In this document: piece after piece, positions 18,058-28,806 of the stretch
Layout: every line of letters starts with the position of its first letter
Position numbering within the stretch: the first letter of the stretch is position 1
NCBI RefSeq assembly: GCF_001544515.1
Contig: NZ_FCOL02000002.1
Span: forward strand, 1-64,000
Source: Caballeronia terrestris
Lineage (GTDB): Bacteria > Pseudomonadota > Gammaproteobacteria > Burkholderiales > Burkholderiaceae
Direction of reading: 5' to 3'
DNA length: 64,000 nucleotides
Notes under the pieces: generated by a model
The model's input: the letters and a program-made list of their open reading frames with translations, nothing else
What the model was told of the DNA's origin: nothing
Databases searched by the model: none
Translations under genes and position numbers: made by a program

Positions 18058-19101
18058 TTAGTCACTGTTGCCCGCGACGATGCCCATCACCGCCATTCGC
18101 ACCGCGATGCCGAACGTCACCTGGTTCAGGATCACCGACTGCGGGCCGTCGGCCACTTGCGAATCGATTTCGACGCCGCGGTTCATCGGCCCCGGATGCA
18201 TGACGATCGCATCGGGCGCGGCGAGCGCGAGGCGCTCGGGCGTGAGACCCCAGCTCTTGAAATACTCCTGCGCGGACGGCAGCAGCGCGCCGGTCATGCG
18301 CTCGTTCTGCAGGCGCAGCATGATGATCACGTCGACGCCCTTCAGCCCTTCGTCGAGGTTGTGATAGACGTGCACGCCCATCTGCTCGAGGTTGCCCGGC
18401 AACAGCGTGCGCGGCCCGATCGCGCGCACTTCGGGCACGCCGAGCGTCGTCAGCGCGTGAATATCCGAGCGCGCAACCCGCGAATGCAAAATGTCGCCGA
18501 CAATCGCCACGCGCAACTTCGTGAAATCGCGCTTGTAGTGGCGGATCGTGTACATGTCGAGCAGGCCCTGCGTCGGGTGCGCGTGACGGCCGTCGCCGGC
18601 GTTGATCACGTGCACGTGCGGCGCGCAATGCTCGGCGATCAGGTACGGCGCGCCGCTTGACGCGTGGCGCACGACGAACATGTCGGCGTGCATCGCGGAG
18701 AGGTTGTTGATCGTGTCGAGCAGCGACTCGCCCTTGCTCGTCGACGATGCGTTGATGTTCAGATTCAGCACGTCCGCCGACAGGCGCTTCGCGGCGATTT
18801 CGAACGTGGTGCGCGTGCGCGTCGAGTTCTCGAAGAAGAGGTTGAACACCGACTTGCCGCGCAGCAAGGGCACCTTCTTCACTTCCCGATCGGTCACGCT
18901 CACGAACTGCTCGGCGGTATCGAGGATATGCGTGACGATTGAGCGCGGCAATCCTTCGATGGTCAGCAGGTGCTTCAGCTCACCGTTCTTCGTGAGCTGC
19001 GGATTGCCTTTGAGAAAGCCATATCGGAACGTGTTGGATGCGCGCGCGGACGCGTTGTCCGGTGTGCTGCTCTCGGCAGAACCCTGAGTGGCGGTGTTCA
19101 T
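18058..19101 (-). CDS. pyrB: Aspartate carbamoyltransferase catalytic subunit
   Basis: A 347-residue enzyme catalysing carbamoyl aspartate formation, the committed step of pyrimidine synthesis. The carbamoyl phosphate site STRTRT is at 93-98, followed by HPTQGLLD and HPGPMNRG. It has an N-terminal extension of about 40 residues before the conserved domain, as in the class that complexes with an inactive dihydroorotase. It is preceded by pyrR at 35 bases and followed by pyrC' at 19 bases. Confidence 0.95.
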   Translation of the reverse strand: MNTATQGSAESSTPDNASARASNTFRYGFLKGNPQLTKNGELKHLLTIEGLPRSIVTHILDTAEQFVSVTDREVKKVPLLRGKSVFNLFFENSTRTRTTFEIAAKRLSADVLNLNINASSTSKGESLLDTINNLSAMHADMFVVRHASSGAPYLIAEHCAPHVHVINAGDGRHAHPTQGLLDMYTIRHYKRDFTKLRVAIVGDILHSRVARSDIHALTTLGVPEVRAIGPRTLLPGNLEQMGVHVYHNLDEGLKGVDVIIMLRLQNERMTGALLPSAQEYFKSWGLTPERLALAAPDAIVMHPGPMNRGVEIDSQVADGPQSVILNQVTFGIAVRMAVMGIVAGNSD

Positions 19102-19136
19102 TTCTGTCCTGGGTATTCAGTGCTGCGGCTTGATGA

Positions 19137-19652
19137 TCAGTCTTTGCGCGCTTCGGTGGTGAAGGCGAGCGTGCCGTCGTCGCGTTTGGCGAGGACGAGG
19201 TCTTCGCCCGCGGCCACGTCGACGACGCCGCCAGTGAAGCGCGCCGCGATCGGCAATTCGCGTCCGCCGCGATCGGCGAGCACGGCGAGATCAACCGATG
19301 CCGGGCGGCCGTAGTCGTACAGCTCGTTGACCGCCGCGCGCACCGTGCGTCCGGTGGAGAGCACGTCGTCGATCAGCACGATCTTGCGGTTGTCGACTTC
19401 GAACGGCAGCGACGTCGGGCTCGCCTGGCTGTGCAGGCCCTTTTTCGCGTAATCGTCGCGATGCAGCGACACGTTCACGACGCCGAATTCCTTCACGCCC
19501 AAATCCTTCGCGAGACGCTCGGCGAGCCAGGCGCCACCGCTGTAGATGCCGCAGAGCACGGCGCCATCGGCGGCTTTCAGCGACTCGCCGTGAGCCGCGC
19601 GAATCTGATCGAGCAACACGCGATAGAGCGCTTCGGCGTCAATGGAACTCAT
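19137..19652 (-). CDS. pyrR: PyrR family uracil phosphoribosyltransferase/regulator
   Basis: A 171-residue phosphoribosyltransferase with the PRPP-binding loop [12 protein letters not shown] at 93-104 and the IYSGG motif near residue 36. In Gram-positive bacteria PyrR binds pyr mRNA to cause attenuation and is also a uracil phosphoribosyltransferase. In beta-proteobacteria the regulatory role is less clear. The gene overlaps the end of ruvX by 14 bases and heads the pyr genes. I see no obvious anti-antiterminator structure before pyrB in the 35-base gap. Confidence 0.92.
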   Translation of the reverse strand: MSSIDAEALYRVLLDQIRAAHGESLKAADGAVLCGIYSGGAWLAERLAKDLGVKEFGVVNVSLHRDDYAKKGLHSQASPTSLPFEVDNRKIVLIDDVLSTGRTVRAAVNELYDYGRPASVDLAVLADRGGRELPIAARFTGGVVDVAAGEDLVLAKRDDGTLAFTTEARKD

Positions 19653-20085
19653 GATCGTCGGACAGTCCGTCTAGAAATTGTTGGAGGATGACGCGCGCCG
19701 CTTCGGCGTCGATTTCGTCGTAGCGGCCGCGCGCGTTGGGGCGCGCGCCGCTCGCCTTCAGTTCGGCCTTCGCATCGACCGATGAATAGCGCTCGTCGAC
19801 CCAGTTGACCGGCACGTTGAAACGCCCGTTGACCTGATTGCCGAACCGCTTCGCCTGCTGTGTCATTTCGTGCGGCGTGCCGTCGGGATGAAGCGGCAGG
19901 CCGACCACGACCGCATCCGGCTTCCACTCATCGATCAATTTGCCGACCGTTTCAAAGCGATATTCGCGATTGCGGTTTTCGAGTACGAGCAGCGCGCGCG
20001 CCTGCTTCGTCAAGGTATTGCCGACCGCCACGCCGATGCGTTTCTCGCCGTAATCGAATGCCAGGAGGGTCGCCGCCGGCCTCAT
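19639..20085 (-). CDS. ruvX: Holliday junction resolvase-like / pre-16S rRNA nuclease
   Basis: A 148-residue YqgF/RuvX-family protein with the RNase H-like fold. The first acidic motif is [13 protein letters not shown] at 10-22, and the [11 protein letters not shown] strand and the VDERYSS motif follow. In E. coli the homologue is essential and is linked to 16S rRNA 5' end maturation. It sits between yqgE (10 bases upstream) and pyrR (14-base overlap), the order usual in beta- and gamma-proteobacteria. Confidence 0.93.
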   Translation of the reverse strand: MRPAATLLAFDYGEKRIGVAVGNTLTKQARALLVLENRNREYRFETVGKLIDEWKPDAVVVGLPLHPDGTPHEMTQQAKRFGNQVNGRFNVPVNWVDERYSSVDAKAELKASGARPNARGRYDEIDAEAARVILQQFLDGLSDDHEFH

Positions 20086-20095
20086 GCGTGACCCG

Positions 20096-20674
20096 TCATG
20101 CGTGGCCCGCTTCGCCGGACAGCATCGAGCGCGAGACGCCGAGCAGCGACAAGGCCGCTTCGAGGCGTTCTTCGGCGGGCACGTCGAAGATGATGCGCGG
20201 ATCGGCTTCGACGGTCAGCCAGCCGTTCTTCGAGATTTCGTCTTCTAGCTGGCCCGCGCCCCACCCGGCGTGACCGAGCGTGAGCAGAAAGCGCTCGGGC
20301 CCTTTGCCGCTCGCGACCGCTTCGAGCACGTCCTTCGAGGTGGTCATGGCGAGGCCGCCGGGCACGCTCATCGACGACGTGTACGGCTCGCCCTCGTTCT
20401 CTTCGTGCAGGACAAAACCGCGCTCCGTCTGCACCGGGCCGCCGAAATAGACGGGCAGATGCACGAGCGGTTCGATCTCGAGTTTCAGGTCGATGCGATT
20501 GAAGAGCGACTGGAGGTCGATGTCGGTCGGCCTATTGATGACAAGGCCGAGCGCACCGCGTTCGCTGTGATCGCACAGGTAGACTACAGTCCCGGAGAAC
20601 GTGGGATCGGCCATGTTGGGCATGGCGATCAGGAACTGATTCGTCAAATTGATGCGATCGGAAGTCTTGGACAT
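20096..20674 (-). CDS. yqgE: YqgE/AlgH family protein (DUF179)
   Basis: A 192-residue protein with the family's opening [20 protein letters not shown], then [18 protein letters not shown] and the later [11 protein letters not shown] motif. The biochemical role of the family is unsettled; the AlgH name comes from alginate regulation in Pseudomonas. It begins the yqgE-ruvX-pyrR-pyrB-pyrC'-plsC run and is divergent from the photolyase gene with only 30 bases between the starts, so the promoters must overlap coding sequence. Confidence 0.93.
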   Translation of the reverse strand: MSKTSDRINLTNQFLIAMPNMADPTFSGTVVYLCDHSERGALGLVINRPTDIDLQSLFNRIDLKLEIEPLVHLPVYFGGPVQTERGFVLHEENEGEPYTSSMSVPGGLAMTTSKDVLEAVASGKGPERFLLTLGHAGWGAGQLEDEISKNGWLTVEADPRIIFDVPAEERLEAALSLLGVSRSMLSGEAGHA

Positions 20675-20704
20675 AATTCAGAATTTTACCAAAGGCGCTG
20701 CGAT

Positions 20705-22177
20705 ATGGCCGACTTTGATCTGGGACTGGTGTGGTTTCGGCGTGACCTGCGCGTGGCAGACCATGCTGCACTCTATCACGCGCTCACACGCTGCCGCCGG
20801 GTCCTGTGCGCGTTCGTTTTCGACCGCGAAATCCTCGCGCCGTTGCCGAAAAACGATCGCCGCGTGCCGTTCATCCACGCGAGCGTCGTCGAACTCGATC
20901 GCGCCTTGCGGGACGCGGGCGGCAGGCTGATCGTGCGGCACGGCGTGCCGCTGCGGGAGATTACCGAGCTTTGCGATGAATGCGGTGTCCAGGCGGTGTT
21001 CGCGAATCGCGACTACGAGCCGTCGGCGAAGGCGCGCGACGATGCGGTCGCGCAGAAGCTTGCGGGCGCGGGCGTCGCGTTCTTCTCGTTCAAGGACCAG
21101 ACCGTTTTCGATCACGACGACGTCCTCACCGGCGCCGGCAAGCCGTACACGGTATTCACTCCGTACAAACGCAACTGGCTCGCGTCGCTGACGCCGGATG
21201 CGCTGAAGCCATACGCATCGGAGGATCATCTCGACGCGTTGACGATTCCGCCGTCGCACGTCAAGCACGCGATTCCCGCACTCGACGCACTCGGTTTCGG
21301 CGCCGAGCACGCGCCCGCGCTGCCTGCTGGCACGAGCGGCGCGCTGGAACTCTTCGACAATTTCCGCGACCGGATGATCGACTACCACCGCACGCGCGAC
21401 TTCCCCGCCGTGAAAGGTCCGAGCTACCTGAGCGTGCATCTGCGCCACGGCACGATCTCGATCCGCGCGCTCGCCCGCACCGCTCACGACGCCCAGCGCC
21501 ACGGCAATCGCGGCGCCGAGACGTGGCTATCGGAACTCATCTGGCGCGATTTTTACTTTTCCGTACTGCACCATTTTCCGTACGTCGGCGTGCCGGGCGA
21601 TCATCGCGCGTTCAAGCCGGAGTACGACCGCATCAAGTGGGAAACCGGCGCCGACGCCGACGCGAACTTCGCCGCGTGGTGCGAAGGCCGCACGGGCTAT
21701 CCGCTCGTCGATGCCGCGATGCGCCAGATCAACCAGTCGGGGTATATGCATAACCGTCTGCGAATGGTAGTCGCGAGCTTTCTGATGAAGGATCTCGGCA
21801 TCGACTGGCGGCGTGGGGAAGCCTATTTCGAAGCGCTGCTGAACGACTTCGAACTGTCGTCGAACAATGGCGGCTGGCAGTGGGCGGCGTCGAGCGGTTG
21901 CGATGCGCAGCCGTACTTCCGCATCTTCAATCCGGTGACGCAGTCGGAGAAATTCGATGCCGCGGGCAAGTTCATCCGCCACTACGTATCGGAACTGGCA
22001 ACGCTGTCGGACAAGGACATTCACGCACCGTGGCGGGCCAAACCCGACTCGCTGAAGGCCGCGAAAATCGCGTTGGGCGCCGATTACCCCTTGCCGATCG
22101 TCGATCACGAAGTCGCGCGCAAGCTCACGCTGTCGCGCTATGACGTCGTGAAGCAGACGCCGAGAACCGAGCGCTAG
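20705..22177 (+). CDS. phrB: Deoxyribodipyrimidine photolyase, class I
   Basis: From ATG 20705 the enzyme has 490 residues. It repairs cyclobutane pyrimidine dimers using FAD and a light-harvesting cofactor. The N-terminal alpha/beta domain starts LVWFRRDLRVADHAAL. The C-terminal FAD domain has LSELIWRDFY, GYPLVDAAMRQ, GYMHNRLRM and NNGGWQWAASSGCDAQPYFR, all diagnostic of class I photolyases. The longer frame upstream only reads antisense through yqgE. It converges with the next gene at a gap of 3 bases. Confidence 0.95.
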   Translation: MADFDLGLVWFRRDLRVADHAALYHALTRCRRVLCAFVFDREILAPLPKNDRRVPFIHASVVELDRALRDAGGRLIVRHGVPLREITELCDECGVQAVFANRDYEPSAKARDDAVAQKLAGAGVAFFSFKDQTVFDHDDVLTGAGKPYTVFTPYKRNWLASLTPDALKPYASEDHLDALTIPPSHVKHAIPALDALGFGAEHAPALPAGTSGALELFDNFRDRMIDYHRTRDFPAVKGPSYLSVHLRHGTISIRALARTAHDAQRHGNRGAETWLSELIWRDFYFSVLHHFPYVGVPGDHRAFKPEYDRIKWETGADADANFAAWCEGRTGYPLVDAAMRQINQSGYMHNRLRMVVASFLMKDLGIDWRRGEAYFEALLNDFELSSNNGGWQWAASSGCDAQPYFRIFNPVTQSEKFDAAGKFIRHYVSELATLSDKDIHAPWRAKPDSLKAAKIALGADYPLPIVDHEVARKLTLSRYDVVKQTPRTER

Positions 22178-22180
22178 CGT

Positions 22181-23554
22181 TTATCGAGAAAGCGCCGTCT
22201 GCCGCTCGATCATCGCGATCAGCGACAGTACCGAGCCGCGCCCCTCCGCCGGCGCAATGCCCGCCGCCGCCTGATGCAGCATCGAGCGCAGCGTTTCGGC
22301 GGCGCGCCCGGGAATCGCGGTATCGAGCGTGTGCGTCTGGAATTCGTACGCGATGCGCCGCCACGCGAGCCCGAGCGTATCGGCGAGCAGCGCGACGTGG
22401 CCGAGCCCGAGCGAACAGGCCGCCGCGCCCAGCCGATACGACGCATCGGCGGCGTGGAGCGCGGCGTCCGTATCGGCGCTGCCCGATTCGCGCGCCGCTT
22501 CGCCCCGCTCGACCAGCCCGTCGATCGACACCTCCGCGCTCTGCAAAAAGTCTTCGTAGGCCGCCGCGTTCACGCGCAGCACGCCGAGATCGCGCGTGAC
22601 GGCATCGCGCGTCGCGGCTTCGCCCGCCTCTGCCGCGCCCTGCTCCCATACCGTTTCCGACGCCTGCGTCGCCGCGACGTGCCACGCGACCGTCAGGCCG
22701 TAGTCGCGCAGAACATCGACTTGGGCGGAATCTTCCGGCGCGGCGCCGAAGAGCGCGAAGTCGCGCCAGAGGAGCGCAAGCGTCGCGCGCACGAGCGACT
22801 TCGGCGCATACGACGATGCGTGCGCCTGATCCGCCAAAACCAGGTTGAAACGCGCGTAGAGACGGCGGGCGTCGGCGGCAGGGGCATCGGTCGGCGTGCT
22901 TTTCGAGCGCTCGCGAAGCGCGCGTACCGCCGCCGAAGCTAGACGCCAGAAATCGTAGGGATCGGGGCCGGTCAGGTCGGAGAGACACGCGTCGAGGCGC
23001 GAAAACGCATCCTCGCCGTTGTTCGACGGCGCGCGCAGCAGCGCCAGCAGCGACTCCTCGTAATGCGCCCGCACCCGCGCGAGACGCTCGGGCGCGATCG
23101 CGCGCAGCGTCGCGGGCGGGATCGCGCGGCCGGCGAGCGCGAGGTCATCGAAGGAAACGGGGGTTACGCGCGTGTGCGCGGCAAGAAGCGCATGCAGCGC
23201 GCGATAGTGGTCGAAGAGCACCGTCGAGCAGGCAAGTTCGCGCAGATTGCGCCGCTCGACCGCCGCGCCGAACACCCGCAGCGTCTCGGCGATGCGCGCG
23301 CGGTTGGCCTCGGTTTCGTCGCCGAGCGGCGCGACGAGCGCCAGCGTTTCCGCGAAGCGCTGCGCCGGCAGCCACCCCGCCGCGTGCAGCGCATTGATCG
23401 CGCGCCGGAGCGCCGCGGCCGAATCGCCCTGGCGCTGGAAGGCGTGCAGCGCGTCGGTGAGCGCCATCTCGGCGCTGCGAACCGAGCCGCCGCGCGGATT
23501 GGGCAAGGCTTCGAACGCAGCGGACAGATCGGGCAAGTCGGGTCGAATGGACAT
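22181..23554 (-). CDS. Conserved-looking hypothetical helical protein
   Basis: A 457-residue, Ala/Arg/Leu-rich protein predicted to be almost all helix, with no signal peptide or membrane segment. I do not recognise it. Stretches such as ALRRAINALHAAGWL and ALHAADASYRLGAAACSLG have the spacing of four-helix histidine-phosphotransfer bundles, as in the N-terminal half of ChpA/FimL proteins, but the phosphorylatable His-x-x-Lys/Arg-Gly is not evident. The codon pattern is strongly coding on this strand and the frame is long. It stands alone between photolyase (convergent) and rubredoxin. Confidence 0.7.
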   Translation of the reverse strand: MSIRPDLPDLSAAFEALPNPRGGSVRSAEMALTDALHAFQRQGDSAAALRRAINALHAAGWLPAQRFAETLALVAPLGDETEANRARIAETLRVFGAAVERRNLRELACSTVLFDHYRALHALLAAHTRVTPVSFDDLALAGRAIPPATLRAIAPERLARVRAHYEESLLALLRAPSNNGEDAFSRLDACLSDLTGPDPYDFWRLASAAVRALRERSKSTPTDAPAADARRLYARFNLVLADQAHASSYAPKSLVRATLALLWRDFALFGAAPEDSAQVDVLRDYGLTVAWHVAATQASETVWEQGAAEAGEAATRDAVTRDLGVLRVNAAAYEDFLQSAEVSIDGLVERGEAARESGSADTDAALHAADASYRLGAAACSLGLGHVALLADTLGLAWRRIAYEFQTHTLDTAIPGRAAETLRSMLHQAAAGIAPAEGRGSVLSLIAMIERQTALSR

Positions 23555-23855
23555 GGAAGCGCTCGTTTGCCGGTTCGCGGATACACGCGCCGCACGCGGT
23601 TGAACTGCATCATGGCTGAGCCGGACCGATCAGGCCAGCCGGTACCCGCTCGCTTCGCTTTCGGGGCCCGCTTTCGTCAGGCTACGGGCCGACACTAGAA
23701 GCGTAAGCCTAAAAGCATCGAATGGGGTTGGAACGTTCGCCGTCAGCGGCCGTCAACGTTTCCATCATCGCAACAAAAGCGCGACGCCAAAAAACACGCG
23801 CCGCATGACAGTGAAGTCATGCGGCGCGGCATCGATGCCGGCTCGCAATACCGGC
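23555..23855. other. Gap before rubredoxin
   Basis: About 300 bases with no gene. Its notable content is the strong minus-strand terminator at 23785-23828 behind the rubredoxin gene. The rest should hold the promoter of the 457-residue hypothetical gene. Confidence 0.5.
23785..23828 (-). terminator. Intrinsic terminator of rubredoxin gene
   Basis: Arms at 23797-23809 and 23816-23828 are a perfect 13-bp inverted repeat with a 6-base loop. On the minus strand the stem is followed by TGTTTTTTGG. It lies 28 bases after the rubredoxin stop. Confidence 0.88.
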
Positions 23856-24026
23856 TCAGATCTGGACCATCTCGAAGTCTTCCTTGCGGGCTCCGCACTC
23901 GGGACAGGTCCAGTTGATCGGAACGTCCTCCCAGCGCGTGCCCGGCACGATTCCCTCTTCGGGCAGGCCGGCTTCTTCGTCGTAGATCCAGCCGCAGATC
24001 AGGCACATCCAGCTTCTGTATTCCAT
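23856..24026 (-). CDS. Rubredoxin
   Basis: A 56-residue protein read directly from the minus strand; many ORF cut-offs would miss it. The four iron ligands are Cys8, Cys11, Cys41 and Cys44 in CLICGWIYDEEAG and TCPECGARKEDF. A single iron bound by four cysteines makes it a small electron carrier, for example for alkane hydroxylases or oxidative stress reductases. No partner reductase is adjacent. It has its own terminator and is divergent from thiD, so it is probably monocistronic. Confidence 0.95.
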   Translation of the reverse strand: MEYRSWMCLICGWIYDEEAGLPEEGIVPGTRWEDVPINWTCPECGARKEDFEMVQI

Positions 24027-24366
24027 GCTTATGCCGAGTCGAATGGTCGGTTGAAATTAAGGACATGATGGTACCGTGTTGCCGCCGCGATGCCTAGCAA
24101 ACGGGCTTGACCTGCGGCCAAGGGTCTGCCGCAAGTACGCGGTGCAACGCGCGAAATCATACCGCGCGTTGAAGGCCGCGGCGTGGCGCATGCAGGCATT
24201 TGGCCGATTGTCATATCCTCGGAGAAATGTACGCAAACATACCCCGGTCGCGCCCCGTCTCGTGTCATTAGGCCGCATAATCGAACCGTTTGCACCGTTT
24301 TGGCCGTGGTGCGCGCAACCGTTCGCCACGCCTGCATCATCCGCTTTTTTGCGCTTTTCCTACTCC
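24027..24366. other. Rubredoxin-thiD divergent region
   Basis: No gene in these 340 bases. It must carry the promoters for rubredoxin (minus) and thiD (plus). I looked for the conserved CUGAGA and ACCUGAU elements of a TPP riboswitch before thiD and do not see them. Confidence 0.45.
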
Positions 24367-25281
24367 ATGCCTGCTTTTGCGATGCCCAGCGACACACCTC
24401 CGATCGTTCTCACCTTTGGCCTCTCCGATCCGACCGGCGGCTTCGGCCTGCAAGCGGACTTGCTGACGCTCGCGAGCATGGGCTGCCACGGCGTCTCCGT
24501 GCTGACGGGCTACACGGTGCGCGATTCCGCCACCACCGACGAAGTCACCGGCCTCGATCCCGACACGGTCGCGACCCAGGCGCGCATGTTGCTGGAGGAC
24601 ATGCCGATCGCCGCCTTCAAGATCGGTGCGGCGACGCGCGCGGAAGTCGTGAGCGCGATCGCGGAAGTGGTCGCGGATTACGACGACATCCCGCTGATCC
24701 TCGCCCCCGATTTCACCCTCGACGATGAACACGTGCTTTCCGCCGACGAACTGCGCGAATCACTCGCCGATCTGCTCGTGCCGCAAACGACCATGCTGGT
24801 AGCCGATCACGCCACGCTGCTGCAACTCGCGCAGCCGGACGGCGACGCCGAAGCGCCGACGCTCGACGCCGCGATTTCCCACTTGCTGGCACAGGGCTGC
24901 GAATACATCCTCGCGACGGAAACAGGCACGCATCGGCACGTCAACACGCTGTACAGCGAGGAAGGCCAGGTGCGACAGGATTTGTGGGACCGCGGCCCGA
25001 ATCGCGTGATGGGTCTGACCGACACGCTCGGCTCGGCGATCGCGGCGCTGCTCGCGAACGGCCAGGAGCCGGCCGAAGCCGCGCGCGAGGCGCAGGAGTA
25101 TCTGTTCCAGGCGACGCGCGCCGCGTTCCGTCCCGGCATGGGTGCGTATCTGCCGGATCGCTTTTTCTGGGCGCGCTCGAACGACATGGACGAAACCGCG
25201 GAAGACGGAGCAGACGGCGCCGCCCCCGATGCCATCGCTGAAGTGCCGCCGCCCTCCGCGCCCGGCGAGGCGCGTCATTAA
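24367..25281 (+). CDS. thiD: Hydroxymethylpyrimidine/phosphomethylpyrimidine kinase
   Basis: From ATG 24367 (or 24382) the protein is about 304 residues. It carries the ribokinase-like opening LTFGLSDPTGGFGLQADL, near to the GSDSSGGAGIQADLKT family pattern, and KIGAATRAEVVSAIAE. It would phosphorylate HMP to HMP-PP for thiamine synthesis. The usual SGGAG is SDPTGGFG here, and the C-terminal tail after PGMGAYLPDRFF is an acidic, Pro-rich extension of about 30 residues. The start is uncertain because no good ribosome binding site precedes either ATG. Confidence 0.85.
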   Translation: MPAFAMPSDTPPIVLTFGLSDPTGGFGLQADLLTLASMGCHGVSVLTGYTVRDSATTDEVTGLDPDTVATQARMLLEDMPIAAFKIGAATRAEVVSAIAEVVADYDDIPLILAPDFTLDDEHVLSADELRESLADLLVPQTTMLVADHATLLQLAQPDGDAEAPTLDAAISHLLAQGCEYILATETGTHRHVNTLYSEEGQVRQDLWDRGPNRVMGLTDTLGSAIAALLANGQEPAEAAREAQEYLFQATRAAFRPGMGAYLPDRFFWARSNDMDETAEDGADGAAPDAIAEVPPPSAPGEARH

Positions 25282-25309
25282 CCCGACCACGATGAGGCGT
25301 TGAGAGCGC

Positions 25310-26086
25310 ATGCCGTATCGACTGCCCCACCTTCACAAGGCGATTCAACAAGGCGCGATTCGCGTCGGCTGCGCGGGCTGGGGTTTGACAAGCGCCGCCG
25401 GCTCCCACTTTCCGGGCGAAGGCTCGCACCTCGACCGCTACGCGCAGGTGCTGACCTGCGTCGAAATCAACTCCAGCTTTTATAAGCCGCATCGCGCGGA
25501 CACTTACGCCAGCTGGGCGTTGAGCGTGCCCGCGTCGTTTCGATTTTCGGTGAAAGTGCCGAAGGCGATCACGCACGATGCGCGGCTCGTCGGCTGCGAG
25601 GTGTTGATCGACGAGTTCATCACGGCAGCAGGCCAACTGGGCGACAGGCTCGGCTGCTGGCTCGTGCAGTTGCCGCCGAGTCTCGCGTTCGAAGCGGAGG
25701 TCGCGCAGGCGTTTTTCACCGCGTTGCGCGACCGCACACCGTTGCCCGTCGCGTTCGAGGCGCGTCATCCGAGCTGGTTTTCGACCGAGGCGGCGGCGCT
25801 GCTGAAGTCGGCGCACATCGCCTACGTCGATGCCGACCCGATCCCCGACGATTGCGAGATCGGGCATCGCGCGGATGCGTCGCTCGTGTACGTTCGGCTG
25901 CACGGCTCGCCCGAGTTGTACAAATCGTCGTACGACTACACCTATCTCGATGAACTCGCCCGCACGCTGCAACAGCGCTCGAAGAAAGGCGCGCAAGTGT
26001 GGTGCGTCTTCGACAACACCGCCGCGGGCGCCGCGCAGCCGAACGCATTGCATCTGATGGAACGCTTGCGGCTGCACCACAAGTAA
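25310..26086 (+). CDS. DUF72 (YecE-like) domain protein
   Basis: A 258-residue protein of the DUF72 TIM-barrel family. Typical motifs are RVGCAGWG near residue 22, HLDRYAQVLTCVEINSSFY, FSVKVPKAITH, the LLVQLPPS-like WLVQLPPSLAF and VRLHGSPELY. The family's function is unknown. It starts 28 bases after thiD, probably in the same transcript. Confidence 0.88.
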   Translation: MPYRLPHLHKAIQQGAIRVGCAGWGLTSAAGSHFPGEGSHLDRYAQVLTCVEINSSFYKPHRADTYASWALSVPASFRFSVKVPKAITHDARLVGCEVLIDEFITAAGQLGDRLGCWLVQLPPSLAFEAEVAQAFFTALRDRTPLPVAFEARHPSWFSTEAAALLKSAHIAYVDADPIPDDCEIGHRADASLVYVRLHGSPELYKSSYDYTYLDELARTLQQRSKKGAQVWCVFDNTAAGAAQPNALHLMERLRLHHK

Positions 26087-26116
26087 CGTTTCGATTTATC
26101 CGTTGAGGAGGGTTCG

Positions 26117-26521
26117 ATGCGCAGGTGGATCGGAGCTTTGCGTTGCGTCGCAATGCTGGGCGCCGCGTTTCCCGTAGCGGCACAAACGGAGCCGCCGCCC
26201 AACGCCACGCCCGCTGGCGACGGCACCTTTCTCCTGACGATTTTCCTGAAACACGACCAGTCGAAGCCGCTGCCGAAAATCAACGAGCAGTTGAAGGAGC
26301 AAGGCTACTTCAAGGCGTTTCCGCCGCCGGGCGTAGAGGTGGTGTCGTGGTACGTGATGATGGGCATCGGCCAGGTGGTCACGCTGCGCGTGCCGGCCGA
26401 TCGCCTGCGTGAGGTGAACCGCGCGATCGAGAACACCGCGTGGGGCGGCTACAAGACCGAGTTCTATCCGACCTACGACTACAAGGCAGTCGCCGAACAG
26501 ATGCGCGCGCAGTCGAAGTAA
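26117..26521 (+). CDS. Small secreted protein of unknown function
   Basis: A 134-residue protein with a clear signal peptide (positive MRR, hydrophobic core, cleavage after PVAAQ-type residues near 24). A strong GAGGAGG ribosome binding site at 26103-26109 supports the start. The mature part, about 110 residues, has FLLTIFLKHDQSKPLPKI and VVSWYVMMGIGQVVTLRVP, likely an alpha/beta periplasmic fold. I do not recognise the family. It sits 30 bases after the DUF72 gene and ends just before a bidirectional terminator. Confidence 0.75.
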   Translation: MRRWIGALRCVAMLGAAFPVAAQTEPPPNATPAGDGTFLLTIFLKHDQSKPLPKINEQLKEQGYFKAFPPPGVEVVSWYVMMGIGQVVTLRVPADRLREVNRAIENTAWGGYKTEFYPTYDYKAVAEQMRAQSK

Positions 26522-26533
26522 AACCGTTCGCGC

Positions 26534-26565
26534 AAAAAAAACCCACATCGCTGTGGGTTTTTTTT
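26534..26565. terminator. Bidirectional terminator between secreted-protein gene and groEL
   Basis: Arms 26542-26547 and 26552-26557 form a short stem with a TCGC loop, flanked by eight A and eight T residues. It can stop transcription from both converging units. Confidence 0.92.
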
Positions 26566-26630
26566 CGACTGGCGCGGGTTTCAGGAAACATGAAACCCGC
26601 GCCGTCCATGCAAACCGGCGCGAGCCAGTC

Positions 26631-28292
<1,662 letters not shown>

Positions 28293-28379
28293 TCAGTTTT
28301 ATCGGCTTTTTGAGCGCTGCGGCGAGAGCGGTGTCGATCGCACGGGGAGCGCTTTGGGCCGAACGTACTAATAGAGTAG

Positions 28380-28670
28380 TTACTTGACCAGGACGGCCAT
28401 GATGTCTTCTTCGCGCATCACGAGCAGTTCCTGCCCGTCGACCTTGACGGTCTGGCCGGCGTACTTACCGAACAGCACGCGGTCGCCCACTTTGACGTCG
28501 AGGGCGTTCTGCGTACCCTTGTCATCGCGCTTGCCCGGGCCGACGGCCAGGATTTCGCCTTGATCCGGCTTTTCGGCTGCCGCGTCGGGGATGATGAGGC
28601 CCGAGGCAGTCTTGGTTTCCTGATCCAGACGTTTGACGATGACGCGATCGTGCAAAGGACGAAGGTTCAT
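28380..28670 (-). CDS. groS: Co-chaperonin GroES
   Basis: A 96-residue protein starting [15 protein letters not shown] at ATG 28670, preceded by a GAGAGGAG ribosome binding site. It contains the mobile loop ([12 protein letters not shown]) that docks to GroEL and the roof-forming strands, ending [10 protein letters not shown]. It is the first gene of groESL. The longer open frame to 28736 has no conserved sequence. Confidence 0.99.
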   Translation of the reverse strand: MNLRPLHDRVIVKRLDQETKTASGLIIPDAAAEKPDQGEILAVGPGKRDDKGTQNALDVKVGDRVLFGKYAGQTVKVDGQELLVMREEDIMAVLVK

Positions 28671-28751
28671 ACACACTCCTCTCTTGATTGAGACTGAAGA
28701 AACGCGGGAAAACCCGTACCGGCGGCTTAGGGCCACCGGACGGCAAACTTG

Positions 28752-28778
28752 TTAGCACTCTCGTGCGGTGAGTGCCAA
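28752..28778. promoter_or_regulatory. CIRCE operator (HrcA site)
   Basis: TTAGCACTC at 28752-28760, nine bases, then GAGTGCCAA at 28770-28778. This matches the consensus TTAGCACTC-N9-GAGTGCTAA with one mismatch in the second arm. HrcA repressor binding here would give heat-shock control of groESL. Confidence 0.95.
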
Positions 28779-28806
28779 TTATATGGATAAGGTTTGACAA
28801 TTTCAA
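28778..28806 (-). promoter_or_regulatory. groESL sigma-70 type promoter
   Basis: On the minus strand a -35 box TTGAAA (28801-28806) is separated by exactly 17 bases from a perfect -10 box TATAAT (28778-28783). The start site falls inside the CIRCE element, so HrcA would block it directly. Confidence 0.88.

Noticed and set aside
24061..24366. TPP riboswitch before thiD
   Set aside because: The conserved riboswitch core elements are not present in the leader.
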